Counted from the stretch's first letter, positions 51,662 through 61,824 are shown. The stretch is DNA of 64,000 nucleotides from Ectothiorhodospiraceae bacterium 2226 (GCA_013348725.1 CP054689.1:1972501-2036500), one strand, 5' to 3'. The notes: generated from the sequence alone by a model not told the origin. Program-made: numbers and translations.

Positions 51662-53788
51662 TCAGGCGGTCTGTTTGTCGGGTTGGCCGCCCAACCAGCG
51701 GCGTACCAGCAGCAGCGCCGCGACCACCAGCACGCCGACCACGATGGCGGCCACCAGCGTGCCCAGGCCAGGGTCGCGAATCGCGGCCTCGATGCGGTCG
51801 ATGAACACCGCGAGCGCCAGCAGCCCCGGCACCATGCCGATGGTGGTGCCGATCAGGTAATCGCGAAAGCGGATGTGCGAGGCGCCGGCCACCAGGTTGA
51901 TAATCAAGAACGGCGCCACCGGCAGCACACGCACGGTGATCATCATCAGGATCCCGCGCTGGCCGAGCTTCTCGCTCAGGTCGCGAATGCGCGCACCGGC
52001 GAAGCGGCGTACGAAATCGCTGCCGCCCCAACTGCCGATGGCGTAACCGGCCGAGGCCGAGGCGAGCGAACCCGTGAGCGCGTAGGTAAACCCCAGGAAG
52101 GGGCCGAAGATCAGCACGGTGACCGCCACCAGGGCGGTCAGGGGAACCGCCACCACCCCCAGCACCACGAACGCGCCGATGACCGCCGCCGGCGCGAGCG
52201 GATGGCCCTGCACGGCGCTTAGCCACGCCTGCATGGCTTCGAAATCCACGTAATCGGCCAGCGGTGTCCAGCGCCACAGCGCAGCCAGAGCGAGCACCCC
52301 GGCGATCAGCAGCGCGAAGCCGAGCCCGCGCCTTTTGCCGGTGCGACGTTGATCCTGGGGAAGCATGGTGGCGGTGACCTCTTCCGGAGCGAGCGGATGG
52401 TGCGGATCGACGATGTCGTCCTCCGGGACCTCACGGTCCCAGTCGGGCGGTACTTCGTAGTCTAGTGGGGCGAGGGTGCGCTCGCCGCGGCGCAGGCGCT
52501 CCACGGTCTGGATGAGCGAGCCTTCGCGGTGCAGGGTGCGCGCCACCTCGTCCGTCTCGACGCCGAGGTGCTCGGCGAGCAGGTCGTTGCGCAAGTCGGC
52601 GATCCGCCCGCGCAGCACCTCCTGTTCGGGCCGCGCCTCGATGGCGAGGTCGCATTCGCTGTCGAGCCCCATCGAGCGGTTGGAGAGGTTGGCCGAGCCG
52701 ATGCGCGCCAGGCGGTCGTCCACGATGGTGACCTTGGCGTGCACCTTGAAGCATTGGTCGCCGAGCTCCGGTACCACCGGATGGTAGAGCCGCAGCCGAC
52801 CGTGGCGATCGGCCCGCGTCAGGCGCCGCAGCAGCCGCGCGCGCAGCACGTCCATGGTGTGTTGCTCCATCCAGCCGAGCGAGTGGCGAGGCAGCACCAT
52901 GACGATTTCGGGCCCGTCCTCGCGCTGCAGGCTCTCGGTGAGCGCCAGTTCGATCAGGCGCGAGGTGAAGTACTGGTTCTCGAAGTAGATCCAGCGGGAG
53001 GCGCGGGCAATGGAGTCGCTGAACAGGCGCTCGACCTCGCGGATCTCCGCGTCCCCGCCGTACACCGCCTGCGTACGGGCGATGGCGACCTCCACGTCTT
53101 CGAACCACGGCGGATAGTCCGGCGGCCAGGGATCCCCCGTGGTCAAGCGCCGCGGGGCCTTCAGGCGCTGCCCGGTGGCCCTCTCCCAGCGCGCGCGCGC
53201 CAGGTCCCCCAAGGCACGCGCGGCCTCGCCGTCCACCATGATCTGCACGTCGTGAAACGGCTGGTAGTGGACGCCCGCCGGATCGGTGCGCCGCGGATCG
53301 TGGCCCAGGTGCGCGCGCGTGTCCCAGCGGCATTTGCTGATATCCAGGCCGCCGGAGAAGGCGACCTTGTCGTCGATCACGATCACCTTCTGGTGGTGGG
53401 AGGCCCCGAAGGGGTGTCGGTTGTCCACCCGGTAGGTGAGGCGCCGGCGCGCGCGCCAGGACAGCCGCCAGCCCGCCAGCAGCTCCCGCTCCATGGCGTA
53501 GATCAGCGCGAAGTCCCACATCAGGATGCGGATCTGCAGCTTGGGATTCTGCGCCAGCGCCTGGGCCAGCACCTCGGCCAGCGGCGTATCGGGCGTGCCG
53601 CGGCTGGTGCAGGGCAGCGCGGTCTGGGTGTTGATCTCCCAGCCCAGCAGCATGACCGAGCGCTCGGCCCGCTCCAGGGCCTGACAGAAGGCGTGATAGA
53701 AGGCGTCCGCGTCGATCAGCGGTGTGACGCGCGCGGCACGTTCGATGCGCCAGCAATTGCGGCCCATCTCGAGTATCGGTTGGTCCAT
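51662..53788 (-). CDS. Phospholipase D / cardiolipin synthase-like protein fused to a VTT (DedA-like) membrane domain
   Basis: The 708-residue protein has two HKD sites: HHQKVIVIDD near residue 131, and VHAKVTIVDD near 370 with the following GSANLSNRS. After about residue 500 comes a membrane domain of the VTT/SNARE-associated type, with hydrophobic segments and FGPFLGFTYALTGSLASASAGY. It probably acts on phospholipids at the membrane. I chose the ATG at 53788 (MDQPILEMG), preceded by an AAGGAG further upstream; an extended form begins at 53848. It diverges from the TonB-receptor promoter. Confidence 0.85.
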   Translation of the reverse strand: MDQPILEMGRNCWRIERAARVTPLIDADAFYHAFCQALERAERSVMLLGWEINTQTALPCTSRGTPDTPLAEVLAQALAQNPKLQIRILMWDFALIYAMERELLAGWRLSWRARRRLTYRVDNRHPFGASHHQKVIVIDDKVAFSGGLDISKCRWDTRAHLGHDPRRTDPAGVHYQPFHDVQIMVDGEAARALGDLARARWERATGQRLKAPRRLTTGDPWPPDYPPWFEDVEVAIARTQAVYGGDAEIREVERLFSDSIARASRWIYFENQYFTSRLIELALTESLQREDGPEIVMVLPRHSLGWMEQHTMDVLRARLLRRLTRADRHGRLRLYHPVVPELGDQCFKVHAKVTIVDDRLARIGSANLSNRSMGLDSECDLAIEARPEQEVLRGRIADLRNDLLAEHLGVETDEVARTLHREGSLIQTVERLRRGERTLAPLDYEVPPDWDREVPEDDIVDPHHPLAPEEVTATMLPQDQRRTGKRRGLGFALLIAGVLALAALWRWTPLADYVDFEAMQAWLSAVQGHPLAPAAVIGAFVVLGVVAVPLTALVAVTVLIFGPFLGFTYALTGSLASASAGYAIGSWGGSDFVRRFAGARIRDLSEKLGQRGILMMITVRVLPVAPFLIINLVAGASHIRFRDYLIGTTIGMVPGLLALAVFIDRIEAAIRDPGLGTLVAAIVVGVLVVAALLLVRRWLGGQPDKQTA

Positions 53789-53869
53789 CAACCCTGTTCC
53801 TGCTCCTTGATCCCCTACCAGCATGGTCGGCCATGCGACGCTTCGCAATTTGGCTCACCGTTAAGCGTG

Positions 53870-53898
53870 TTGACAACGATAATCGTTATCACTACGAT
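53870..53898 (+). promoter_or_regulatory. Sigma-70 promoter with overlapping Fur box for the TonB receptor
   Basis: A perfect -35 (TTGACA, 53870-53875) and a -10 (TACGAT, 53893-53898) are separated by exactly 17 nt. Positions 53872-53890 match the 19-bp Fur-box consensus at 16 of 19 bases (GACAACGATAATCGTTATC) and cover the spacer. Iron-bound Fur would block RNA polymerase here, so the downstream receptor and probably the exbB-exbD-tonB genes should be induced by iron limitation. Confidence 0.85.
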
Positions 53899-53944
53899 CT
53901 GCGTCCAGTTCATCGAGGTTCACGATCAGGGGGTAAGCGTTCGT

Positions 53945-56011
53945 ATGAGTCCGTCCTTTCCGCGGCGCACGCTCGCCGCCAGCATTGCCTTGCTGTGCGC
54001 GCCGTCCTTGGCGTTTGCACAAAGCGCCTTGCCACGTATCGACGTGATCGGCGGCGGCGAAGCCGTGGAACGCACGCCGGGCTCGGCGCAGGTGATCCAG
54101 GCGGAGACCCTGGAGCGCGATCAGCCGGTCTCGACCCAGGATGCGCTGCGTCGGGTGTCGGGCATCAACGTGGTGGAGACGGACGGCTACGGCTTGTTTC
54201 CACGCATCGGGGTGCGCGGGCTGAATCCCGACATGAGCAAGAAGGTGCTGCTGCTCGAGGACGGCGCGCCGATCGCGCTGGGCCCGTACACCGATCCCGC
54301 CGCCTACTACAGCCCCCCCGTGGAGCGCATGGAACGCATCGAGGTCCTGAAAGGCAGCGGCTCGCTGCGCTACGGTCCGTCCACCATCGGCGGGGCGATC
54401 AACTACGTCACCAAGGACCCGTCGCTGGAGCCGGGCGGCGCCGTGACCCTGCGTGGCGGCTCCGACGCCTTCGGCAGCCTGATGCTCGACTACGGCGGCA
54501 CCTGGGATAACGCCTCGGCGAGTGTCAGTCTGCTGCGCAAGCAGGGCGATGGCTGGCGCGAGAACAGCCAGTTCGAGACCAACGATCTGGTACTCAAATC
54601 CGGCTTCGGCATGGGCCCCGATCAGTTCCTCGGCTTCAAGTTCACCTACTACGACAGCGATCAGCAGGCGACCTACCTGGGGCTCACGCAGCGCGAGTTC
54701 GAGGAGAATCACCTACAGAACCGCGCCGAGAACGACTGGATCAACGTGCGCCGGTACAGCTTCGACGTGAACCACGAGTGGCAGCTCAGCCCCCACCTGA
54801 CCTGGCGCACGCTGGTGTACACCAACCAGGCCGACCGCGACTGGTGGCGGCAGAGCTTCGCCTTCGACGCGGCGAGCGGTTACAACGAGCTGCAGGACGA
54901 GAACGCCGGGCGCCTGCGCAACTTCCGCGTCGGCGGCATCGACACGCGCCTGGAGGTCGCCCACCAGACCTTCGGTGTCGACAACGAGCTGGACCTCGGC
55001 GTGCGCCTGCACACCGAGACCCTGGACAACCAGCGCGTGGACGGCGCGAGCGCCACCGCGCGCTCGGGCACCATCCGCGAGGACGACGTGCGCCGCGCCG
55101 ACGCCGCGGCGGTGTTCGCACAGAACCGCTTCAACCTCACCGAGCGCTGGGCCGTCACCCCGGGGATGCGTGTGGAAACCTACGAGCAGCGGCGCACCAT
55201 TCACCGCTGGGATGGCATCGACCAGAACACGGCGTCGGCCAGCCGCAACACGGAGGTGATTCCGGGTGTCGGCACCACCTACCGCCTGGCCGACGCGACC
55301 ACGGTGTTCGCCGGCGTGCATCGCGGCTTTGCCCCGCCGCGCGTACAGGACGCCATCGCCAATGACGGCGAGGCGGCCGACCTGGAGGCCGAGCGCAGCA
55401 CCAACTACGAGATCGGCGTGCGCGGCCAACTCGACCGCGTGCGTTATGAGGTGGCCGCATTCCGCTACGACTTCACCAACCAGCTGGTGCAATCCAGCGA
55501 GGCGGGCGGCACCGCCGCCACGCAGCTGACCAACGCGGGTGAGACGCTCAACCAGGGCATCGAACTCAGCGCCGGTCTGCCGCTGTTCGGCGGCCTGGCC
55601 TTCGACGTGAACTACACCTGGGTGGCCGACGCCAAGCTGACCAGTACGCGCATCATCGGCGGCGTGGATCGTGAGGGTAACCGTCTGCCGTATGCGCCCG
55701 AGCACCTGCTCAACGCGACCCTGTCGTACACCCAGGGCCCGTGGAGCGGCGCGGTGCAGGCGAGTTACGTCGGCGAGCAGTACGCCGACTTCGAGAACAC
55801 CGAAGCGCCCACGGCCGACGGCCGTCGCGGCCTGATTCCCTCCTATACGGTGTGGAACCTCAGCGCCGGGTATCAGGTGAGCGGCGACACGCGCCTGTTC
55901 GGCACCGTCAAGAATGTGTTCGACGAGAAGTACATCGCCTCCCGCGCGCCGCAGGGCATTTTTCCCGGTATGGCGCGCCAGGTGATGGTGGGCCTGGAGA
56001 GTCGGTTCTAG
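53945..56011 (+). CDS. TonB-dependent outer-membrane receptor (FecA-like)
   Basis: The 688-residue protein has a signal peptide (cleavage near AFAQS) and a plug domain (PGSAQVIQAETL; RVSGINVVETDGYG; GSLRYGPSTIGGAIN). A 22-strand barrel ends in QVMVGLESRF, with a terminal aromatic residue. It resembles FecA/ferric siderophore receptors. No regulatory N-terminal extension for a FecR-type sigma system is seen. It takes up an iron chelate using energy from the ExbB-ExbD-TonB genes that follow. Fur control is supported by the promoter upstream. Confidence 0.92.
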   Translation: MSPSFPRRTLAASIALLCAPSLAFAQSALPRIDVIGGGEAVERTPGSAQVIQAETLERDQPVSTQDALRRVSGINVVETDGYGLFPRIGVRGLNPDMSKKVLLLEDGAPIALGPYTDPAAYYSPPVERMERIEVLKGSGSLRYGPSTIGGAINYVTKDPSLEPGGAVTLRGGSDAFGSLMLDYGGTWDNASASVSLLRKQGDGWRENSQFETNDLVLKSGFGMGPDQFLGFKFTYYDSDQQATYLGLTQREFEENHLQNRAENDWINVRRYSFDVNHEWQLSPHLTWRTLVYTNQADRDWWRQSFAFDAASGYNELQDENAGRLRNFRVGGIDTRLEVAHQTFGVDNELDLGVRLHTETLDNQRVDGASATARSGTIREDDVRRADAAAVFAQNRFNLTERWAVTPGMRVETYEQRRTIHRWDGIDQNTASASRNTEVIPGVGTTYRLADATTVFAGVHRGFAPPRVQDAIANDGEAADLEAERSTNYEIGVRGQLDRVRYEVAAFRYDFTNQLVQSSEAGGTAATQLTNAGETLNQGIELSAGLPLFGGLAFDVNYTWVADAKLTSTRIIGGVDREGNRLPYAPEHLLNATLSYTQGPWSGAVQASYVGEQYADFENTEAPTADGRRGLIPSYTVWNLSAGYQVSGDTRLFGTVKNVFDEKYIASRAPQGIFPGMARQVMVGLESRF

Positions 56012-56141
56012 CGTCTCCCGTTGGCAGGTCCCCCTCAGGGGCTTGACCGCGGTGCCCCGGGGCTTGCGGTCCTGTTGGTTTTCAGACGCTCCGCTGGGGC
56101 GTTTGCTCAATAGCCCCCGCGAGGGGGCGGAGGATAAGCGC
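56012..56141 (+). promoter_or_regulatory. Hairpin-rich leader before exbB
   Basis: This 130-nt gap contains several GC-rich stems: CCCC/GGGG at 56031-56041, GACCGC/GCGGTC at 56045-56050 and 56066-56071, and GCCCCC/GGGGGC at 56113-56128. The last lies directly before the GGAGG ribosome-binding site (56129-56133) of exbB and could limit its translation. Stems just after the receptor gene may attenuate read-through. Confidence 0.5.
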
Positions 56142-56810
56142 GTGCGACTCTATGAACTGTTGCAGCTGGGCGGCCCCGTCATGCTGGTGCTGCTCGCCCT
56201 GTCGGTCCTGGCCACCGCGATCGTGCTTTATAAACTCGCTCAGTACGCGGCGCGCGGTGTCTGGCACGGCGGTTCCACGCGCGCCGCGCTCGATCAGTTG
56301 GCGCACGGCGAGGCCGAGGCGGCGCACGCGCGGCTGGCCGCGGGCCGCGGTCCGCTCGCCGTGACCACTGCGGCCGCCCTGCGCTGCGCGGCCGACCGGC
56401 GCCTGAGCAACGCCCAGGTGGAGGCCGAGATCGCCCGCGTGGGCACCGCCCAGGTGCGCGAGCTCGAAGGCGGATTGCGTGCGCTGTCGGCCATCGCGCA
56501 CCTGAGCCCGCTGCTCGGTCTGCTCGGCACGGTGTTCGGCATGATCCGCGCCTTCATGCAAGTGGAGGGCGCGGGCCCGCGCGTCGACCCCTCGCTGCTC
56601 GCGGGCGGCATCTGGGAGGCCCTGCTGACCACCGCGTTCGGGCTCACCATCGCCATTCCCGCCATGGCCGCGTTCTACTTCCTGGAAGGCGCGGTGGATC
56701 GCGTGCGCGCGGCGATGAAGGACAACGTGGTGCGGGTGCTCATTTACCACGGGCGTCAGCCCGCGGCCCAGGAGGTCGAACCGCAGGCGCAGGAAGACTA
56801 TGCAGTTTGA
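56142..56810 (+). CDS. exbB: ExbB/TolQ-family proton channel protein
   Basis: The 222-residue membrane protein has three helices (about residues 10-32, 115-137 and 160-185). It has the MotA/TolQ/ExbB pattern LRALSAIAHLSPLLGLLGTVFGMIRAF and GGIWEALLTTAFGLTIAIPAM. With ExbD it uses proton flow to energise TonB. It starts at a GTG after GGAGG. Its position between a Fur-controlled receptor and tonB favours ExbB over TolQ. It overlaps exbD by 11 nt. Confidence 0.88.
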   Translation: MRLYELLQLGGPVMLVLLALSVLATAIVLYKLAQYAARGVWHGGSTRAALDQLAHGEAEAAHARLAAGRGPLAVTTAAALRCAADRRLSNAQVEAEIARVGTAQVRELEGGLRALSAIAHLSPLLGLLGTVFGMIRAFMQVEGAGPRVDPSLLAGGIWEALLTTAFGLTIAIPAMAAFYFLEGAVDRVRAAMKDNVVRVLIYHGRQPAAQEVEPQAQEDYAV

Positions 56811-57201
56811 AGGCCGGCGGCGGATCCGCACCCACCTCGACATGGCGCCGCTGATCGACGTCGTGTTCCTGCTGTTGGTGTTCTTTCTGCTCACCAGCAC
56901 CTTCATGGTGCAGGAAGCGGTGGAACTGCGCCTGCCGAGCGCCACCACGGCTGCGCCGGTGGAGCGCCAGCCCCTGCACGTGGCGGTGACCGAAGCCGGT
57001 GAGCCCCATGTGGATGGCGAGGTGCTGAGCCTCCAGGCGTTGGAGGCCCTGGTGCGTGCCCGTGTAGCCGAGGACCCTGAGCTTGCGGTGATGCTGCAGG
57101 CCGATGCGCGCCTCTCGGTACAGGGCATCATGGACGTCATGGACCGCCTGCGCGCGGGCGGCGCCCGCCGGCTCGGTGTCGCCACCGTGCGTGCCCGCTG
57201 A
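56800..57201 (+). CDS. exbD: ExbD/TolR-family protein
   Basis: The 133-residue protein has an N-terminal transmembrane helix with the conserved membrane aspartate in MAPLIDVVFLLLVFFLL, then a periplasmic domain. It completes the ExbB-ExbD proton-motive unit. The start lies inside the 3' end of exbB, and tonB follows after 3 nt. Confidence 0.9.
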   Translation: MQFEGRRRIRTHLDMAPLIDVVFLLLVFFLLTSTFMVQEAVELRLPSATTAAPVERQPLHVAVTEAGEPHVDGEVLSLQALEALVRARVAEDPELAVMLQADARLSVQGIMDVMDRLRAGGARRLGVATVRAR

Positions 57202-57204
57202 GGC

Positions 57205-57894
<690 letters not shown>

Positions 57895-57925
57895 GGGGGA
57901 GGGCGGCGCCGCCGGCGCGGCGACC

Positions 57926-58351
57926 TCAGAACGGTTTCACCACCGCCAGGAGCACCACCGCCACCAGGATCAGCACCGGAAACTCGTTGAACCAGCGGTA
58001 CCACACGTGGCTGCGGCGGTTGCGATCCTGGCGAAAGTCGCGCAGCAGCACGCCGCACCAGACATGGTAGGCGATCAGCACCGCTACCAGCGCGAGCTTG
58101 GCGTGCAGCCAGCCCATGTGCGCGTAGGCCGCCCAGGCATAATCGATCAGCAGCCATACCCCCAGCGCCACGGTGACGACCGCGCTGGGCGTGGCGATGC
58201 CGTAATAGAGCTTGCGCTCCATGACCTTAAAGCGCTCGACGCCGACGCGGTCGTCGGCCTGCGCGTGATAGACGTACAGGCGGGGGAGATAGAACAGGCC
58301 CGCGAACCAGGTCACCATGGCGACCACGTGCAGGGCCTTGACCCAGAGCAC
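57926..58351 (-). CDS. hemJ: Protoporphyrinogen IX oxidase HemJ
   Basis: The 141-residue integral membrane protein has four helices. It keeps the conserved His8 (MLWVKALHVVAMVTWFAGLFYLPRL) and the Lys of GWLHAKLAL, both important in HemJ. It converts protoporphyrinogen IX to protoporphyrin IX in haem synthesis. It begins 1 nt after the TlpA-like gene, so the two form a unit; thiol-redox and haem genes often go with cytochrome maturation, which the Dsr cytochromes need. Confidence 0.88.
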   Translation of the reverse strand: MLWVKALHVVAMVTWFAGLFYLPRLYVYHAQADDRVGVERFKVMERKLYYGIATPSAVVTVALGVWLLIDYAWAAYAHMGWLHAKLALVAVLIAYHVWCGVLLRDFRQDRNRRSHVWYRWFNEFPVLILVAVVLLAVVKPF

Positions 58352-58352
58352 G

Positions 58353-58883
58353 TCAGCGGCCGCTCAAGGCGGCCTGCTGCGCGCCGCCGGGGATCATGCT
58401 CGCGATCAGCGCCCGCACGTGGTCGGTGTCGAACTCGCCGATGCGCTGGTGCACGATGCGCCCGTTGGGGTTGATCAGGAAGGTGGTGGGCGTGAGCTTC
58501 ACGTCACCGAAGGCGCGGGCGACCTCGCCGGTCACGTCCAGCGAAATGGCGTAGGGGAGCTCCCACTGGCCCACCAGTTCGACCACGCGGTCGGGCGGGT
58601 CGTAGTGCATGGCAACCCCCACCACCTCCAGCCCGTGTGGCTGGAACTCTTGATACAGGTCGATGAGGTGCGGGATCTCCTTGATGCAACCGGGGCAGGT
58701 AGTGGCCCAGAAGGTTACGATCATGGGCCCGTCATGCGCGGCCGTCTGCAATTCGCGCCCGTCGAGGGTCTTGAGGGTTACCGCCGGGGCATCTTTCAGC
58801 CCGTCGGGCATGAACCAGATGGCGCCCAATGTGCCCAGCAGTACCAGGGCGAACAGCCCGATGAGGAGGTCCTTGGTTTTCAT
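58353..58883 (-). CDS. Membrane-anchored TlpA/ResA-type thiol-disulfide oxidoreductase
   Basis: The 176-residue protein has one N-terminal helix (residues 5-27) and a periplasmic thioredoxin fold with the active site CPGC (WATTCPGCIKE). It also has the cis-proline loop LTPTTFLINPNG. It probably reduces disulfides, for example in apocytochromes before haem ligation. The start is the ATG at 58881-58883; a longer upstream form lacks a membrane-anchor start. Confidence 0.88.
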   Translation of the reverse strand: MKTKDLLIGLFALVLLGTLGAIWFMPDGLKDAPAVTLKTLDGRELQTAAHDGPMIVTFWATTCPGCIKEIPHLIDLYQEFQPHGLEVVGVAMHYDPPDRVVELVGQWELPYAISLDVTGEVARAFGDVKLTPTTFLINPNGRIVHQRIGEFDTDHVRALIASMIPGGAQQAALSGR

Positions 58884-59030
58884 GGTGTCATTGTTGGTAG
58901 TCGGCTCGCGCCATTGGACCCGTGACGATGGGCTGAGTTCACGAATGAGCCTCGCCGTGCTTTCGCTCGCCGGCGCCAACTCTTATCATGGGTCGGCATT
59001 ATATCGGATACGACAGGTCGGGACGCACGC

Positions 59031-60068
59031 ATGATCAAGGCAGGCATCGTCGGCGGTACGGGCTACACGGGCGTCGAGTTGTTGCGCCTGCTCGCCGCTC
59101 ACCCCGAGGTGGAGCTCGCGGCCATCACCTCACGCTCCGAGGCGGGCACCGCCGTGGCTGACATGTTCCCCAACCTGCGTGGCCATGTCGACCTCGCCTT
59201 CACCGCCCCCGACGAGGCGGCGCTCGAGACGTGCGACGTGGTGTTCTATGCCACGCCCAACGGCATCGCCATGCAGGGTGTATCCGCGTTGCTGGAGGCC
59301 GGGGTGCGCGTGATCGATCTGGCCGCCGATTTCCGCATCAAGGACATCGCCGAGTGGGAGCAGTGGTACGGCATGACGCATGCGTCGCCCGAGCTGGTGG
59401 CGGAGGCCGTCTATGGCCTCCCCGAGGTCAATCGCGAGGCGATACGTGGCGCACGCCTGGTGGCCAATCCGGGCTGCTACCCCACCGCCGTGCAGCTTGG
59501 CCTGCTGCCCTTGCTCGAGGCCGGTCTGGTCGAGCCCGATAGCCTGATCGCCGACTGCAAGTCGGGCGTGAGCGGCGCGGGGCGCAAACCGGCGGTGGGC
59601 ACGCTGCTCTGCGAGGCCAGCGAGAACTTCAAGGCCTACAGCGTCGGCGGTCACCGGCACTGGCCGGAGATCATGCAAGGCCTGCGCGCGGCGGCGGGCG
59701 ACGCCGTGGATCTCACCTTCGTGCCGCACCTGACACCGATGGTGCGCGGCATCGAGGCGACGCTGTATGCGCGTCTGCGTGAGGACGCCTCGCAGGCGGA
59801 TCTGCAGCGGGTCTTCGAGGCGCGTTACGCGGCAGAAGCGTGCGTCGATGTGATGCCCGCCGGATCCCATCCCGAGACGCGCAGCGTGCGCGGCAGCAAC
59901 CTGTGCCGCCTCGCGGTGCATCGCCCGCGCGGTGCGCGTACGGTGGTGGTGCTGTCGGTGATCGACAACCTGGTCAAGGGCGCAGCGGGCCAGGCGGTAC
60001 AGAACATGAATCTGATGTTCGGGCGCGACGAGACGGTCGGGCTCGACGCCATCGGGACCTTGCCCTAG
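59031..60068 (+). CDS. argC: N-acetyl-gamma-glutamyl-phosphate reductase
   Basis: The 345-residue enzyme catalyses the third step of arginine synthesis. It has the N-terminal NADPH motif [17 protein letters not shown], the catalytic Cys149 in ANPGCYPT and the conserved GGHRHWPE histidine site. It is type 1 by length. Divergent from tlpA-hemJ, it is directly followed by the DUF6776 gene. A TTATAT at about 59000 may be its -10 element, but no clear -35 is seen. Confidence 0.95.
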   Translation: MIKAGIVGGTGYTGVELLRLLAAHPEVELAAITSRSEAGTAVADMFPNLRGHVDLAFTAPDEAALETCDVVFYATPNGIAMQGVSALLEAGVRVIDLAADFRIKDIAEWEQWYGMTHASPELVAEAVYGLPEVNREAIRGARLVANPGCYPTAVQLGLLPLLEAGLVEPDSLIADCKSGVSGAGRKPAVGTLLCEASENFKAYSVGGHRHWPEIMQGLRAAAGDAVDLTFVPHLTPMVRGIEATLYARLREDASQADLQRVFEARYAAEACVDVMPAGSHPETRSVRGSNLCRLAVHRPRGARTVVVLSVIDNLVKGAAGQAVQNMNLMFGRDETVGLDAIGTLP

Positions 60069-60866
60069 ATGTTGCGCCGCGGCTCGAAGCCACCGCCCCC
60101 GGCGCCGCGCGCCCGCGTGGTGTGCGTGCGGGCACCGTGGCTGCTGCCCGCGGCGTTCGGCGCCTTGATCGCGGTGGCGCTGGTGGCGGCTTGGGCCTCG
60201 TATGAAGCGGGCCGCGAGAAGGGAATCTCGCAGGCGGGCACCTTGGCCCACGACTATGCCCAACTCGTCAAACGCTATGATGCGGCGCAGCGCGCGCACG
60301 CCGCGCTGCGCGAGGAGAAGACCGTGTTGGTGCGCAGTGGCGAGATCGAGCGCGAGGCCCAGCAAGAGGTGGCGCGCATGATGCGTGACCTGCAGGCCGA
60401 GGTGCTCGAGTTGCGCGAGGAACTGGCCTTCTACCGCGGCATCGTGTCGCCGACCGAAGGCGAGCGCGGCCTACGCCTAAAGGCGCTGCGCCTCGAGCCG
60501 ACCCCCAACGAGCGGCTGTGGCGTTATCGGGTGATCCTCACCCAGGTGTTGCAGAACGATTCGGCCGTTGCCGAAGGCAATGTCAGCCTTCAGGTGCACG
60601 GGCTGCAGGACGATGAACCGCGTGTGCTGGCGCTCGGCGCGCTTTCCGAGAAGGGGGTCAAGGAAGTACCCTATCGCTTCCGATACTTTCAGAATCTCGA
60701 TGGCGAGTTGCTGCTGCCGGCCGGGTTCTTGCCGCTGCGTGCCGAGGTGCAGGTCAAGCCCAGGCGCCGGGGCAGCGAGCCGCTCGTCAGAACCTTCGAC
60801 TGGCCCTCCGAGGAGGATCCCGAACATGTGGGCAAAGAGCAAGAGACCTTCCACGGGCACCATTGA
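60069..60866 (+). CDS. DUF6776-type membrane-anchored coiled-coil protein
   Basis: The 265-residue protein has one transmembrane helix (about residues 24-44), a long coiled coil (EIEREAQQEVARMMRDLQAE, then LELREELAFYRG) and a C-terminal beta-rich domain (YRVILTQVLQNDSAVAEGNVSL). This fits the uncharacterised DUF6776 family common in gammaproteobacteria. Its start abuts the argC stop, and its end overlaps the bactofilin start by 41 nt. A role with the bactofilin in cell-envelope structure is plausible. Confidence 0.8.
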   Translation: MLRRGSKPPPPAPRARVVCVRAPWLLPAAFGALIAVALVAAWASYEAGREKGISQAGTLAHDYAQLVKRYDAAQRAHAALREEKTVLVRSGEIEREAQQEVARMMRDLQAEVLELREELAFYRGIVSPTEGERGLRLKALRLEPTPNERLWRYRVILTQVLQNDSAVAEGNVSLQVHGLQDDEPRVLALGALSEKGVKEVPYRFRYFQNLDGELLLPAGFLPLRAEVQVKPRRRGSEPLVRTFDWPSEEDPEHVGKEQETFHGHH

Positions 60867-61251
60867 CACCCTAATCGGGCCTGACACGCGTCTGGAGGGC
60901 GATGTGGTGTTCTCCGGCGGTCTGCACGTCGACGGCACGATCCACGGTAACGTCACCGCCGACGGCGATAATGCCACCCTGACCCTCAGCGAGGGCGGGG
61001 TGATCATCGGCGAGGTGCGGGTGCCGAGCGTGGTGCTGAACGGGCGCATCGAGGGCGATGTGCACGCCGGGCATGTAGAACTGGCCACCCGCTCCCGGAT
61101 CGCCGGCAACCTATACTACCGGGTGATTGAAATGGCCATGGGCGCCGAGGTGAACGGGAGCCTGGTGCACCGGGGCGAGCGCGACGAGGCGCGCGAGCCG
61201 GCGCGTCTGACCGCGACCCGGGTGCTGGAGGCGGCCGAGGAGAATTCTTGA
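60826..61251 (+). CDS. Bactofilin
   Basis: The 141-residue protein has the right-handed beta-helix pattern of bactofilins (TRLEGDVVFSGGLHVDGTIHG; GEVRVPSVVLNGRIEGDVHA; TRSRIAGNLYY). Bactofilins polymerise into cytoskeletal filaments that localise cell-envelope enzymes. The ATG at 60826 is preceded by GAGGAGG and lies inside the DUF6776 gene, which supports co-translation. Confidence 0.93.
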   Translation: MWAKSKRPSTGTIDTLIGPDTRLEGDVVFSGGLHVDGTIHGNVTADGDNATLTLSEGGVIIGEVRVPSVVLNGRIEGDVHAGHVELATRSRIAGNLYYRVIEMAMGAEVNGSLVHRGERDEAREPARLTATRVLEAAEENS

Positions 61252-61276
61252 CCATTTCGCTCGGGTAAGGGATAAT
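61248..61276 (+). promoter_or_regulatory. Sigma-70-like promoter for erpA
   Basis: TTGACC (61248-61253) and GATAAT (61271-61276) are spaced by 17 nt, giving a good sigma-70 match. It overlaps the bactofilin stop codon and lies about 78 nt upstream of the erpA start. Confidence 0.65.
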
Positions 61277-61353
61277 TTCGGGCCATTATGGCTCAGCCCG
61301 CCGGCCAGCCCGCTGGCGGTTGGCCGACACGCCTACACAGGGAGAACGACCGA

Positions 61354-61704
61354 ATGAGCACTGCGACCGAGATGCCGAGTCCGCTCAACTTTACGGACAG
61401 CGCGGCGACCAAGGTGAAGGATTTGATCGCCGAGGAGGGCAATCCGGAGCTGATGCTGCGCGTGTTCGTGACCGGTGGCGGCTGCTCCGGGTTCCAGTAC
61501 GGCTTCACCTTCGACGAGACCGTCAACGACGGTGACACGCGCGTCGAGAAGAACGGCGTGGTGCTGTTGATCGACCCGATGAGCTATCAGTACCTCGTCG
61601 GCGCGGAGATCGACTACAGCGAGGGGCTGGAGGGGGCGCAGTTCGTGATCCGCAACCCCAATGCCCAGACCACTTGCGGTTGCGGTTCCTCCTTCTCCGT
61701 CTGA
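61354..61704 (+). CDS. erpA: Iron-sulfur cluster insertion protein ErpA
   Basis: The 116-residue A-type carrier has the three cluster cysteines Cys44 ([10 protein letters not shown]), Cys108 and Cys110 ([11 protein letters not shown]). It delivers [4Fe-4S] clusters to apoproteins. The ATG at 61354 lies after CAGGGAGAA. It is transcribed from its own promoter. The many Fe-S proteins of the Dsr system are likely clients, by inference. Confidence 0.95.
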   Translation: MSTATEMPSPLNFTDSAATKVKDLIAEEGNPELMLRVFVTGGGCSGFQYGFTFDETVNDGDTRVEKNGVVLLIDPMSYQYLVGAEIDYSEGLEGAQFVIRNPNAQTTCGCGSSFSV

Positions 61705-61709
61705 CGACG

Positions 61710-61757
61710 TATAATCCTCCCGAAGAATAACCTCTGCCGGCGCCTCGAGCGCCGGCA
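61710..61757 (+). promoter_or_regulatory. TATAAT element and hairpin between erpA and gltA
   Basis: A perfect -10 TATAAT lies at 61710-61715 with no good -35. A perfect 9-bp hairpin (61735-61743 TGCCGGCGC and 61749-61757 GCGCCGGCA, 5-nt loop) follows, then TTCCGTTCTG. The hairpin may end the erpA transcript or lie in the citrate synthase leader. Confidence 0.5.
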
Positions 61758-61824
61758 TTCCGTTCTGCTCCCGCGAGGCGGCGACGCGCCTCCCGCGCCG
61801 AGCAGTCACTTGGAGAGACCCGAC

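Noticed and set aside
52529-53944. In-frame upstream extension of the TonB receptor
   Set aside because: It is antisense to the phospholipase D-like gene, and the signal peptide and promoter fix the receptor start at 53945.
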